NCBI GenBank assembly: GCA_029210805.1
Contig: JARGGA010000003.1
Span: forward strand, 1 to 36,417
Length of the DNA: 36,417 bases
Direction of reading: 5' to 3'
DNA from: Candidatus Thorarchaeota archaeon
GTDB taxonomy: Archaea > Asgardarchaeota > Thorarchaeia > Thorarchaeales > Thorarchaeaceae
This document shows, piece by piece, positions 19,682 to 28,487 of the stretch. The notes beneath the pieces are model-generated. The model was not told the origin of the DNA. It saw only the letters and a list, made by a program, of their open reading frames with translations, and did not search any database. Position numbers and translations under genes: made by a program. How positions within the stretch are numbered: the first letter of the stretch is position 1; every line of letters starts with the position of its first letter.

Positions 19682-19758
19682 GCCCCAGTAGCTCAGCTGG
19701 TTAGATCGCATCCTTGGTAAGGATGAGGCCGCGAGTTCGAATCTCGCCTGGGGCTCCA
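19682..19758 (+). tRNA. tRNA-Thr (GGT), encoded CCA
   Basis: Acceptor gccccag/ctggggc, anticodon arm catcc-ttGGTaa-ggatg, T-arm gcgag-ttcgaat-ctcgc, discriminator T, CCA. Confidence 0.93.
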
Positions 19759-19764
19759 TTTCTT

Positions 19765-20079
19765 CTACTCTTTCATCTTCTCAATCTTGAAAACAACTGG
19801 TTTTAGTCCGTCGCCACAGGGCTGATAGGTATACCCAGGTGCTGGAAATTCATAGTCACCGTCATTGAAATATACCATCAAAGTAGTGTAGAGGTCCTGC
19901 CAAGCCCTGCCACATAGTCCTTCAGGTCTGTCGAGATGATGATCCATGATGAATTCCTCACCTACTTCATGACCGCATACTGGAATTGGATTACCATTCC
20001 ATGTAATTCCATGGTCCGGGCCGAACACGTCTTCTGTAGTAAATTTCCTTACAACTGTAATTTTTACATTAGGACTCAT
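19765..20079 (-). CDS. TIGR04076-like small protein
   Basis: 104 aa; overall pattern ...RPEGLCGRAWQDLYTTLMVYFNDGDY... recalls this family. Confidence 0.5.
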   Translation of the reverse strand: MSPNVKITVVRKFTTEDVFGPDHGITWNGNPIPVCGHEVGEEFIMDHHLDRPEGLCGRAWQDLYTTLMVYFNDGDYEFPAPGYTYQPCGDGLKPVVFKIEKMKE

Positions 20080-20182
20080 TCTTCTATCTCCTTGTATTCT
20101 CTCTTATTCAGAGAAAAATGGAATATGACTTTTAGCAGTTGCATACTCGGCAACGGAATGAGAACAATTCTTGGTTGGTGCT

Positions 20183-20698
20183 TTATTCTGCACCTATCCA
20201 GTCTGGCGAAAACCGAAGCCCACAGACCGCATCTGCACCATGGCCATACTGCTCTGCTGAGTTTATGTGCGTCTGTATTCTTTCAATGAAATGGCTCAAA
20301 GTAGCGGGGTTTACACTCAATTCAACAGTAAAATCATCAAGAATGAAGGGCTCATTGTCCATGGCATCGAATCCAAGCCTAACGACAAGCATGTCCAACC
20401 ACTGAATTTGTACTCCATTTTCTTTTCCAAAAGACACATGGTCAAAACCTGCAGGTGGATTACACTTGTACTTCTTTGTTCCCTTCCCGTAGGTCTGAAA
20501 GAGTATCAAGAGAGCCTGAAGGCTTTCACCTAGAGTTCTAAGGGCAGCATCATCTCCTATGATGTACACTTCATCCCTCCACTTGTCGCTCCTGTTGTCC
20601 TTCACACGCCAGATTTGGAAATTCAAATCGGTAAATTCATTCCTGGTTTTCACATCACTCATACTATCGACTCCTTTGCTAGTGGCGGGTATTCTCAT
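20183..20698 (-). CDS. Hypothetical protein
   Basis: 171 aa ORF, 20-nt overlap with the upstream gene. Confidence 0.6.
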   Translation of the reverse strand: MRIPATSKGVDSMSDVKTRNEFTDLNFQIWRVKDNRSDKWRDEVYIIGDDAALRTLGESLQALLILFQTYGKGTKKYKCNPPAGFDHVSFGKENGVQIQWLDMLVVRLGFDAMDNEPFILDDFTVELSVNPATLSHFIERIQTHINSAEQYGHGADAVCGLRFSPDWIGAE

Positions 20699-21065
20699 GA
20701 TTTTTCATAAGGTCATCTGTATCATCGCAGGTGTCTTGTCTCAATTCGTCAGACGCTCTTAGTTTTAGTAATGCTCTCACAACAAGATAGCTGCCCACAA
20801 TAGACAGTCCAATAATCCCAATAATAAGGCCCACAATGAATGTTAGTACTTGGTCAATCATGTAGTATTCTGAGGTAGCAGTTAATATTGTAAGTAAGGA
20901 CATCGGAATCGTGAGTATCCCTATTCCAGTACGGAGTTCAGCAAGATGGGTTCTTTTTTCAGCTTCAATTGTTCGTATCACTGCTAGTGTTGTTCTCAAA
21001 TCACCCGTTTCTCTTGCTACCTTTGCTATCTTTCTAACATCATTCTTTGGCAAATCATTCACCAT
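20679..21065 (-). CDS. Small membrane protein with two TM segments
   Basis: 128 aa; hydrophobic GILTIPMSLLTILTA and VLTFIVGLIIGIIGLSIVGSYLVV. Confidence 0.65.
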   Translation of the reverse strand: MVNDLPKNDVRKIAKVARETGDLRTTLAVIRTIEAEKRTHLAELRTGIGILTIPMSLLTILTATSEYYMIDQVLTFIVGLIIGIIGLSIVGSYLVVRALLKLRASDELRQDTCDDTDDLMKNHENTRH

Positions 21066-21308
21066 CTAGGGTTCATCAAGTAGACTATCTTTTCGTACTC
21101 CAATCTTTTTCTTGCCGATAAGCCTACGTGCTTCATCTGGACCCACAAGTTCAGATATTCTATGCAATGCCTCCGGGTCATCTTCACGATCCAACCATTT
21201 CTCAATTTGCTTGTACACCTCTGGTGAAAGATCCCTGGCTAGTTTCTTCTTGCGTTCTTTCTTTCCAAGGTCAAAATCATCAGGGCCGAGCATGCTCATG
21301 GGATGCAC
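21066..21308 (-). CDS. Hypothetical small charged protein
   Basis: 80 aa ORF immediately upstream of and co-oriented with 20679-21065. Confidence 0.6.
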   Translation of the reverse strand: MHPMSMLGPDDFDLGKKERKKKLARDLSPEVYKQIEKWLDREDDPEALHRISELVGPDEARRLIGKKKIGVRKDSLLDEP

Positions 21309-21451
21309 CTACTTAATTCTCAGGGGCTAATGTTATGACCTTTCCTCGTATGGAAGAAATGAAAAAAGGGTGTTTGTACCCAAATCCAAATAGGATATAT
21401 TATAGTAGAAGTGTAGTTCAGTGGTACCCGAAACGTACAACTCCGTTATTC

Positions 21452-21457
21452 TTATAA
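21452..21457 (+). promoter_or_regulatory. Putative TATA element of tRNA-Pro
   Basis: ttataa 29-34 nt before the tRNA-Pro 5' end. Confidence 0.35.
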
Positions 21458-21485
21458 CCGGAGATGTCCGACGACAGCAACGCAT

Positions 21486-21623
21486 GGGTTGGTGGTCTAG
21501 CTTGGCTATGATTCTTGGTTTGGGACTTAGGGTCACTTTGCCCCTTTGCAAGAATCCAAGGGATCCCCGGTTCAAATCCCTTCCTGATTTCCAGCAGGGG
21601 TGAAGATCCGGGCCAGCCCACCA
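21486..21623 (+). tRNA. tRNA-Pro (TGG) with two inferred 30-nt introns (about 21525-21554 and about 21578-21607), encoded CCA
   Basis: gggttgg...ccagccc-a-cca acceptor; tggtctagcttggctatgatt D-arm; cttgg-ttTGGg[intron]t-ccaag; cccgg-ttcaaat[intron]-ccggg. Removing both inserts gives a standard cloverleaf. Confidence 0.85.
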
Positions 21624-21635
21624 CTTAAACACGCA

Positions 21636-22124
21636 CTAAACTTCTTTTCCCTCATCTTTCCAAGGACCAGAAATAATCACAGGTTCTGTCTTTAGAATGA
21701 GTACAATACCAACCACCAATTGAATTGGAACTGGACCCATGTAGAGAAAAATGCTATGCATATCCAAGGTGTAGAGCATCATTGGAACACCCAACGCCAC
21801 CGGAAAGAGCATGGTCAGCACTCCAATTATATATGCTAGTCTTCTTGATGCCTCTCCTTTGAAACATCGAACAACCTGAATTGCAAAAAGAATGCTGAAG
21901 ATTCCTGTTGTTGCCGCAGTGAGTGTATATGCAAGATCAAATGCATGGACGGCATAGAATTCTCCATTCTGAAGTCTAAGAACCCAAATCATTGAGTAAA
22001 TGGCGGTTTCAGCACCCCTTTCTGAGCCACCTTGCCAGAACACTCCAAAAGGCACTACAAGTGTCAATACTGTCATAAGATATGCAATTCGCCGTCTGGT
22101 CAAATCCTCCAGATTCATCATCAA
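21636..22124 (-). CDS. Membrane protein, four to five TM segments
   Basis: 162 aa hydrophobic ORF overlapping the stop of the upstream permease-like gene. Confidence 0.65.
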   Translation of the reverse strand: MMMNLEDLTRRRIAYLMTVLTLVVPFGVFWQGGSERGAETAIYSMIWVLRLQNGEFYAVHAFDLAYTLTAATTGIFSILFAIQVVRCFKGEASRRLAYIIGVLTMLFPVALGVPMMLYTLDMHSIFLYMGPVPIQLVVGIVLILKTEPVIISGPWKDEGKEV

Positions 22125-23524
22125 TACCAGCCTGCACTCTGATAGAAATGTATTGAGAACATCATAACTCCTGAGAGGGTTTCATTATCAGTAGCCACGA
22201 TTTTCAGAACATAAGTAAAAGAGGTACCGGGGAAATATTCTAGATTCCAGCCTCCTCCCATTCCTCCCCAATCGCCCTCCGTAACATTTCTTGAATCGCA
22301 GAGATTTCTCCGAGCTGTTTCATTCTCAGCATAAAATTCGCTGGAAGTTACGTTCAGCATTTTGTAGAAGTAAGTAACTTCAGAAGGTGCACTTCCCCAG
22401 TTGATGAGACTGCAGTCATAATATAGATTGTAAAATTGATCATATTGAGTTTGTTGTACCTCACACGAGAAGCTATACCACTCACCAAGATGTATTGGTT
22501 CACCATTGTCAGGGCTCTGATGGAACGTAATTGTTGTGCCTTCGCGCACTGCATTTTGGTATGAAAAGGCAACATTGCTCATTGTCACGAGTAGAAATCC
22601 AACTGCAATTATAAGGCCGGCACGTCTAAACCTCAAGCGGAGTGCAAGTTGTTTGACTGAATCTGTGCTGAAGCCTTCCCTACGCGAAGTCCATACTTTT
22701 TCAGCCTCTGCTGAATCTGATGTCATATCCCAATACTCTGAATTATGTTGTAGTATTTTGATGCTTGTTGTAATGCATATCAAAGAAACACAGACTAATG
22801 AACACAAAGCATAAAGAATTGACCCCCAAGAGGGTTCAAATCCGATGAGGGTCGACAACGAATGACCACTGGGGTGTTCATAATCAGAAAGGATTACCGC
22901 AAATGCCTTGGCTAAATTGTGAGGACTATAAACTGCAATGCTCCTTGTCAGAGACATATACAAGTTAGTTGGAGCCCATCCAATCAGCGTTGCCAAGTAT
23001 ATGGTTACCGCACACCCGACAGATGTAGCAAGTATGATATCATCGGTCAAAACTGCAAGAAAGATTCCAATGGATGTCAGAATCAATGAGATTGCCAATG
23101 ATGATACCAGCACAACTGGCAGATAAATCAGATACCCTGTTCCCATAGGACTGTAGAAAGTAGTTCCCGCAATTATTGGTTCAATGAACAAAACGATTGT
23201 AGACGATATAGTGAACATTGTTGCAAGAATGTAGGCTTCGAGCAATCTCCGGAAAAATACACGAGCTGGTGAAATTCCAGATTGAAGCATTGAATGAGCC
23301 TGTCTTCTAGCAAATGATGAAGAAACAGAAATACCTGCCGCAAGAAAGAACGGCAGACCAAGGCCAATTGAATAGGATATAACGTTCACAGAATTAAGAA
23401 GTACCGCAAATTCATCTGTATAGCTCACATGTGGGCGTGTGGCATAGCAAAGGAACAGTGTAACAATTGAAGTAATACCCCATACAATATACCATCTCTT
23501 TCTATTGTCAAGCTGCGCTAGCAT
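22121..23524 (-). CDS. ABC-2-type permease-like membrane protein with extracellular C-terminal domain
   Basis: Six TM pattern with SFARRQAHSMLQSGISPARVFFRRLLEAYILATMFTISSTIVLF, then a seventh TM and a soluble domain. Confidence 0.65.
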   Translation of the reverse strand: MLAQLDNRKRWYIVWGITSIVTLFLCYATRPHVSYTDEFAVLLNSVNVISYSIGLGLPFFLAAGISVSSSFARRQAHSMLQSGISPARVFFRRLLEAYILATMFTISSTIVLFIEPIIAGTTFYSPMGTGYLIYLPVVLVSSLAISLILTSIGIFLAVLTDDIILATSVGCAVTIYLATLIGWAPTNLYMSLTRSIAVYSPHNLAKAFAVILSDYEHPSGHSLSTLIGFEPSWGSILYALCSLVCVSLICITTSIKILQHNSEYWDMTSDSAEAEKVWTSRREGFSTDSVKQLALRLRFRRAGLIIAVGFLLVTMSNVAFSYQNAVREGTTITFHQSPDNGEPIHLGEWYSFSCEVQQTQYDQFYNLYYDCSLINWGSAPSEVTYFYKMLNVTSSEFYAENETARRNLCDSRNVTEGDWGGMGGGWNLEYFPGTSFTYVLKIVATDNETLSGVMMFSIHFYQSAGWY

Positions 23525-23627
23525 GATCTTTACCCCGGTACCACATCTTTTGAAAATCGTATAGTTCCTAGATAGTACTTGCGGTTGTCAGAAATTTGCT
23601 TTGAACGGGCCGGCCCACCACATCAAC

Positions 23628-24812
23628 TCATTTTTCGCTAGCTTCTAATTGAGCTGGTTTAGATTCACCTTTTCGCTTTCGATAGATGACTCCTCCAATA
23701 ACTGTCACAACCACCAGTGATAACGCTCCTATAATTGTGAGGAAAACTGGATCGCCCATGCCCCGCCATAGGCGGGAAACCAAAACATCCCCCCTCTCAG
23801 TGTGGAGAATTCTACCGTTGTACCCAGAAGCCCAACCATGTGTTGCATTGAGAAAATCTACTGACATCAGTCTTGATAAGCCGATATCAACTCCCTGTGA
23901 ATACCAAGAAATACCTCCATCCACTGTATGTATCACTGCTGTTTGCGACCCTACAATCCATCCTGTTGTATCATCAATGAATTGAACATCTGTCAAGTAG
24001 GGTTTTCGAAATCCTGGAATTGGTGAGTTGCTTGGAACAGGTGTTTCTTCCCACGAAGTAGCAGTTCTTGTTTCAGCTAACATATTATCTGCAACCGCCC
24101 ATCCAACATTTCTCGATGCAAATGCCAATGCCCAACCTCCCTTATCAAAAACCAGTTGCCATGACATTCCTCCGTCTTCGCTATGATATATTCCATAAAA
24201 TCCTATGACATCCATAATCTCTGGAGTGTGAAAGTATATCCTTCTAATGGTGTCTTGATATGTCCATTCAGTACAAACATTCCAGGTAACACCTGCATCA
24301 AATGTACGGAAAAGTTGCTGGTTTGTTGACGCCCATCCGTGTGAACTGTTAGCGAATCCTACTGTTGTGAAAAGGCTTGTTACATTTTCAAATTCCACAT
24401 AATTCCAAGTGATTCCACCATCTCTTGAGTTAGCCAAAATTGCCATTCCAGCAATCCAAATTGAATTTGGACTAGATATCGTTAGTTGGTTAAACCATTG
24501 CGAACTATCACTGAATCGGGTGACCCAGGTGTCGCCCCCATCTACAGTTGAGAGGATTATTCCGTTACCCAACCCATCCGAGCTTTGCCCTATGACCCAT
24601 CCATGTGTATTGTTTACGAAATCTATGTCCCAAAAGATTGCTTGATTGTATCCAGAATTTTGATCAACCCAAATTTGATCTGTTTGACCTGTTGTTTGAG
24701 CACTAGTGAAGAAAACAAAGTGTGAGAGGATGATTAGAGTAGCAAATAACATTGTAGCAGTTCTACGTCCTCTTGTTGGCATTGAGATAGTAATACCATC
24801 CATGTGTTTCAT
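23628..24812 (-). CDS. Ycf48/BNR-type beta-propeller surface protein, paralogue of 17044-18201
   Basis: NSGYNQAIFWDIDFVNNTHGWVIG...DGGDTW...RLMSVDFLNATHGWASGYNG; same architecture. ORF track start is 24947; ATG at 24812 precedes the signal peptide. Confidence 0.85.
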   Translation of the reverse strand: MKHMDGITISMPTRGRRTATMLFATLIILSHFVFFTSAQTTGQTDQIWVDQNSGYNQAIFWDIDFVNNTHGWVIGQSSDGLGNGIILSTVDGGDTWVTRFSDSSQWFNQLTISSPNSIWIAGMAILANSRDGGITWNYVEFENVTSLFTTVGFANSSHGWASTNQQLFRTFDAGVTWNVCTEWTYQDTIRRIYFHTPEIMDVIGFYGIYHSEDGGMSWQLVFDKGGWALAFASRNVGWAVADNMLAETRTATSWEETPVPSNSPIPGFRKPYLTDVQFIDDTTGWIVGSQTAVIHTVDGGISWYSQGVDIGLSRLMSVDFLNATHGWASGYNGRILHTERGDVLVSRLWRGMGDPVFLTIIGALSLVVVTVIGGVIYRKRKGESKPAQLEASEK

Positions 24813-24849
24813 CCTCTCATTTTTTCTTATACTTTGATAGCCCTCGATG

Positions 24850-25098
24850 CTATTCTGGTAGTGGGTCTCCTCCGCTACCACCTCCACCAGTACCTGGTAG
24901 AGTGACGTATGTTTCATCACTTCCCAGGTAATGACCCTGTGTGTCATACGCCTGAACTTTTACCTTCATTTGTACGTAGCCCTGAAGAAGTGACCATGAC
25001 ACATAGTAATCGCCACTTGTATACGGTGTAGGTTCACAAGCGATTTTGTTCTCTCTAATCTGATTCTTTGCATCATCAAACCAATCACGTATCGACAA
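24850..25098 (-). CDS. Small secreted/beta-rich protein with Gly-rich tail
   Basis: 82 aa, TTG start uncertain; GDYYVSWSLLQGYVQMKVKVQAYDTQGHYLGSDETYVTLPGTGGGGSGGDPLPE. Confidence 0.55.
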   Translation of the reverse strand: MSIRDWFDDAKNQIRENKIACEPTPYTSGDYYVSWSLLQGYVQMKVKVQAYDTQGHYLGSDETYVTLPGTGGGGSGGDPLPE

Positions 25099-25304
25099 AT
25101 CTAGGTTTCTCTCCTTGCTCCTAGATTCATACGCTTTTGACCCCTTATGAAATCATCTGAGAAGAAACACTCGCAAATGGTGATTGACAAAGGCGCCAGC
25201 CCACCACTTTGTTATTCTGACAATGAGTCACCTTTTACGCCATCCGGAAAGACATTTATATTTCTCGATTATCCGATGATTGGAATTGGTCCTGCAATTA
25301 CGAG

Positions 25305-26360
25305 GTGAGATGCATGAGTACCGAGCAGCATTCTGAGAGCGAAAAGAAACTAAGTATCTTTGAAAAGTATCTGCCAGTGTGGGTCGCAGTATGCATGCTC
25401 GTAGGAATCATTCTCTCGCAGGTAGTTCCAGGTATTGGCGAAGCAATTGACTCGTGGAAATTAGGCGAAATATCAATTCCAATTGGTATCTGTCTCTTCC
25501 TCATGATGTACCCAGCTATGCTGAATGTACAGTCTTCCGAACTGAAGAAACTAGGGAGAAATCCGAAACCTATCATTCTCACACTGTTTTCGAATTGGAT
25601 CATAGCTCCAATTGTAGGATTTGCCCTGGCAAACCTGTTTCTTCCCGGAAACGAACAGCTGATTGTTGCTATCATTCTACTATCTTCTAGTCCCTGCACC
25701 GCAATGGTTCTTGTCTGGGGATATCTTGCAGAGGGGAATCAGGAACAGAACATAATCAATACCAGTCTAAACACAGCAACCATTCTCTTCCTCTACGCAC
25801 CGATTGTCGTTCTTCTCACTGGAATCTCAGCAATTCCGCTTGATCGTTGGACATTGTTCATTTCGGTCCTCGTGTTTATCGGGATTCCACTGATTCTTGG
25901 TTTAATCAGCAGAAAATCGCTTGTCAACTGGAAAGGAATCGACTGGTTCGAAAAGAAGTATCGTCCAGCGGTTGGCAACATTGCTCTACTAGCTCTTCTA
26001 ACAACCTTAATCATACTCTTCTCTCTCAACGGTATGGTCATGCTTGAGAATCCGGATCTCCTGGTTTTCGTATCGATTCCACTTCTAATTGGATTTGCAA
26101 TCGTTGTGGGTTACAACCTGCTGATAACAAGGATGGCAAAGCTTGCATACAGAGAGGGAGTGATTACGGTAATAATCGGTTCATCGAGTCATTTTGAGAT
26201 TGCCATTGCAACTGCGATTTCTATCTATGGCGTAGGTTCGATTGCCGCACTTGGCACAACCATGGGTCTCTTTTGGGAAGTGCCTATCATGTTAGGTATT
26301 GTCTACTTGGGGAAATATCTTCGCGCAAAGGGCTTTTGGAAAGAAGAACCTACTGAGTGA
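25305..26360 (+). CDS. acr3: Arsenite efflux permease, ACR3/BASS family
   Basis: About ten TM; SSSPCTAMVLVWGYLAEGN matches the ACR3 Cys motif. Confidence 0.88.
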   Translation: MRCMSTEQHSESEKKLSIFEKYLPVWVAVCMLVGIILSQVVPGIGEAIDSWKLGEISIPIGICLFLMMYPAMLNVQSSELKKLGRNPKPIILTLFSNWIIAPIVGFALANLFLPGNEQLIVAIILLSSSPCTAMVLVWGYLAEGNQEQNIINTSLNTATILFLYAPIVVLLTGISAIPLDRWTLFISVLVFIGIPLILGLISRKSLVNWKGIDWFEKKYRPAVGNIALLALLTTLIILFSLNGMVMLENPDLLVFVSIPLLIGFAIVVGYNLLITRMAKLAYREGVITVIIGSSSHFEIAIATAISIYGVGSIAALGTTMGLFWEVPIMLGIVYLGKYLRAKGFWKEEPTE

Positions 26361-26447
26361 CCCATTGCAAGTCGGCTGGCGTGTTGTCGAGAGTACCGAA
26401 TATACAATCGGCAATAGTCGAAATGTTTATCATGGATTATTCGGCTA

Positions 26448-27182
26448 ATGCCGGTCATGTCAGTTCAATCATCTGTAAGGGAGCGGTTGGCCCGTCGCAT
26501 TGCAGGTGAGATTGCCTTATCCGATTATCCTGGACAGACGATGCGAGTCTGGAGAGAACGCTTCAGATTACCTCAGATTGTATTGGCTGAATATCTTGGA
26601 ATTAGTCCCAGTGTGATTAGTGATTATGAATCCGGACGTAGAAAATCTCCTGGAACTTCAACAATCCGACGTTTTGTTATGGCACTCCTTTCACTTGATG
26701 AACAGAATGGAGGACAGGTTGTTTCAGCCTTCGTGCGATTAATGGATGTCAGTCTAGTGGATCTAAACATTGTCTTGGCAATGAGTGATTTTTCTGCTAG
26801 CATGACAAGTAGGGAATTTTGTGACAAGTTGAAGTGTACAGTCAAGAGTGGAGAGGAGTATCTTGACAAGGAAATCTATGGATACACCCTTGTTGATGTT
26901 GAACGAGCAGTGCGAGAGCTTGACAGTGAGGCATTCCTCAAACTATTTGGAGCAACCACCGAACGATGTCTGATATTTACGAACGTAAATACTGGCCGAG
27001 CTCCAATGATTGCAATCAAATCACAGGAGTTCAAACCTACCCTTGTCGTTCTTCATGGCGTGGGTAAGATCGACCGACTAGCTTTGGAACTATCTGAGCA
27101 GATGCGAATACCTCTTGCAGTGAGCAAGATTAGCTCAATAGATACGCTACTTCGAGAATTACGTGCCTTTGGCCCTGACTAG
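26448..27182 (+). CDS. XRE-type HTH transcriptional regulator (archaeal, with C-terminal domain)
   Basis: FRLPQIVLAEYLGISPSVISDYESGRRKSPGTSTIRRFV HTH. Confidence 0.82.
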   Translation: MPVMSVQSSVRERLARRIAGEIALSDYPGQTMRVWRERFRLPQIVLAEYLGISPSVISDYESGRRKSPGTSTIRRFVMALLSLDEQNGGQVVSAFVRLMDVSLVDLNIVLAMSDFSASMTSREFCDKLKCTVKSGEEYLDKEIYGYTLVDVERAVRELDSEAFLKLFGATTERCLIFTNVNTGRAPMIAIKSQEFKPTLVVLHGVGKIDRLALELSEQMRIPLAVSKISSIDTLLRELRAFGPD

Positions 27183-27293
27183 CCAAAGATTAGTTTCAAT
27201 GCTAATTTCTGAATTTAAAGGCAGCAATGGAAAGTGATTTCTTGCAGGTCGATGTGACATGGAATTTCATTTGAAAAGAAAAGTGTGTTCGCA

Positions 27294-28397
27294 CTACATC
27301 TGATTATTTACTAGAGTATCCTTCCCTAGGAATTCTAGAAAATCATTGTACACTTGTCTAAAAGACCGCGTATCATTCTTGAAGGCCTCAATCTGTCCAA
27401 TTATTTCTTCAATTTTAGCTATGAGAAATGTCGTATCTCTTCTGAATCCATTTGATTGCTGGTCAGATTGAAGTATGAATAGAATCTCCTGGAATTTTGG
27501 GGCATTTGAAAAGATGAAGGTATCAGTTTTTCGTATAGCTGAAAGGATACTCAATGCTATGGATTCAAGATAATAGATTTGTGGTTTGCGATACTCTCTT
27601 GGTAGAACGCGAATGTATTTCCTTTCAAGGTCTTTATGCAAATATCTAGAAATGGTACTGCGAGAGAAACCTGTAGCATCAATCAAAGTCTGTTGATTAG
27701 CGCCTCGATGGGTAAAGAAGACGCTCAGAATTCGATTTCTTATAGGGTCACTTTTATAGTATCCCAAAATATCCAATAGTTCTCTCTCTAATTCTTGTGT
27801 TTCAAATGGGTAGACTATCATTTCATTCAGCGGGATTATTTCGGATACGTCTTCTTGAAAGAATGAGAATCTCTTCTCTCTCTTCATAATTCTTCGTTGC
27901 GCTTCGATGTAATTCCGAAGGCTATTTAGTCGTCTATGCAAGAGTTTCGTTGCAATGGGATACTTGCTCCGTAGATCTTGAAAATCTCTTTGCTTTTCCA
28001 CTATGTATAGATCAAGTTTCTCAAGATCTTCAATGATTCTAGCAAAAGGGGTGTAAGCAAACCTTACTCTTTCTGGATTTATTCTGTAGAGGTTTTTGTG
28101 CGTATTTGGAATAATACTACGGCTTATGATATCCGTTTGAAGAAACGATTGCAGCGTCGCTGAAATGGTGCTCAGAGAGAATCCTGTTAGTTGCTTTAGC
28201 TGTTCTTGGGTTAGAGTATCATAGACTGAAAGATACGCAAAAACCTCTGTTGCTCTTGGGGTAAGACCAAGCATTTTTCCAATTTTCTTATAGAATGTGA
28301 CAATCTGTTGCTCGATCTCCTTTAACTGCCCTGATAACAACTCAACTTCTTTCATTGGTTCCATCCTTTCTTTAGCATCTTTCAATATATCTATCAA
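27294..28397 (-). CDS. Regulator with two winged-helix domains
   Basis: wHTH 1 DTLTQEQLKQLTGFSLSTISATLQSFLQ and wHTH 2 RGANQQTLIDATGFSRSTISRYLHKDLERKYI. Confidence 0.75.
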   Translation of the reverse strand: MIDILKDAKERMEPMKEVELLSGQLKEIEQQIVTFYKKIGKMLGLTPRATEVFAYLSVYDTLTQEQLKQLTGFSLSTISATLQSFLQTDIISRSIIPNTHKNLYRINPERVRFAYTPFARIIEDLEKLDLYIVEKQRDFQDLRSKYPIATKLLHRRLNSLRNYIEAQRRIMKREKRFSFFQEDVSEIIPLNEMIVYPFETQELERELLDILGYYKSDPIRNRILSVFFTHRGANQQTLIDATGFSRSTISRYLHKDLERKYIRVLPREYRKPQIYYLESIALSILSAIRKTDTFIFSNAPKFQEILFILQSDQQSNGFRRDTTFLIAKIEEIIGQIEAFKNDTRSFRQVYNDFLEFLGKDTLVNNQM

Positions 28398-28487
28398 ACC
28401 ATTGCTCTGATAGGATATATTTTATTCAATTTACGAAATTTAGAAAATATATAATTCTTGTGTCGACTTGAAAACGGAGATTCAGCA

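Noticed and set aside
21411-21475. Second tRNA upstream of tRNA-Pro (gtagttcagtggta looks like a D-arm)
   Set aside because: No matching acceptor or T-arm; the hairpin ctccgttat/ataaccggag contains the probable TATA box of tRNA-Pro.
21333-21632. ORFs on both strands around 21333-21632
   Set aside because: They overlap the tRNA-Pro gene and its leader; not coding.
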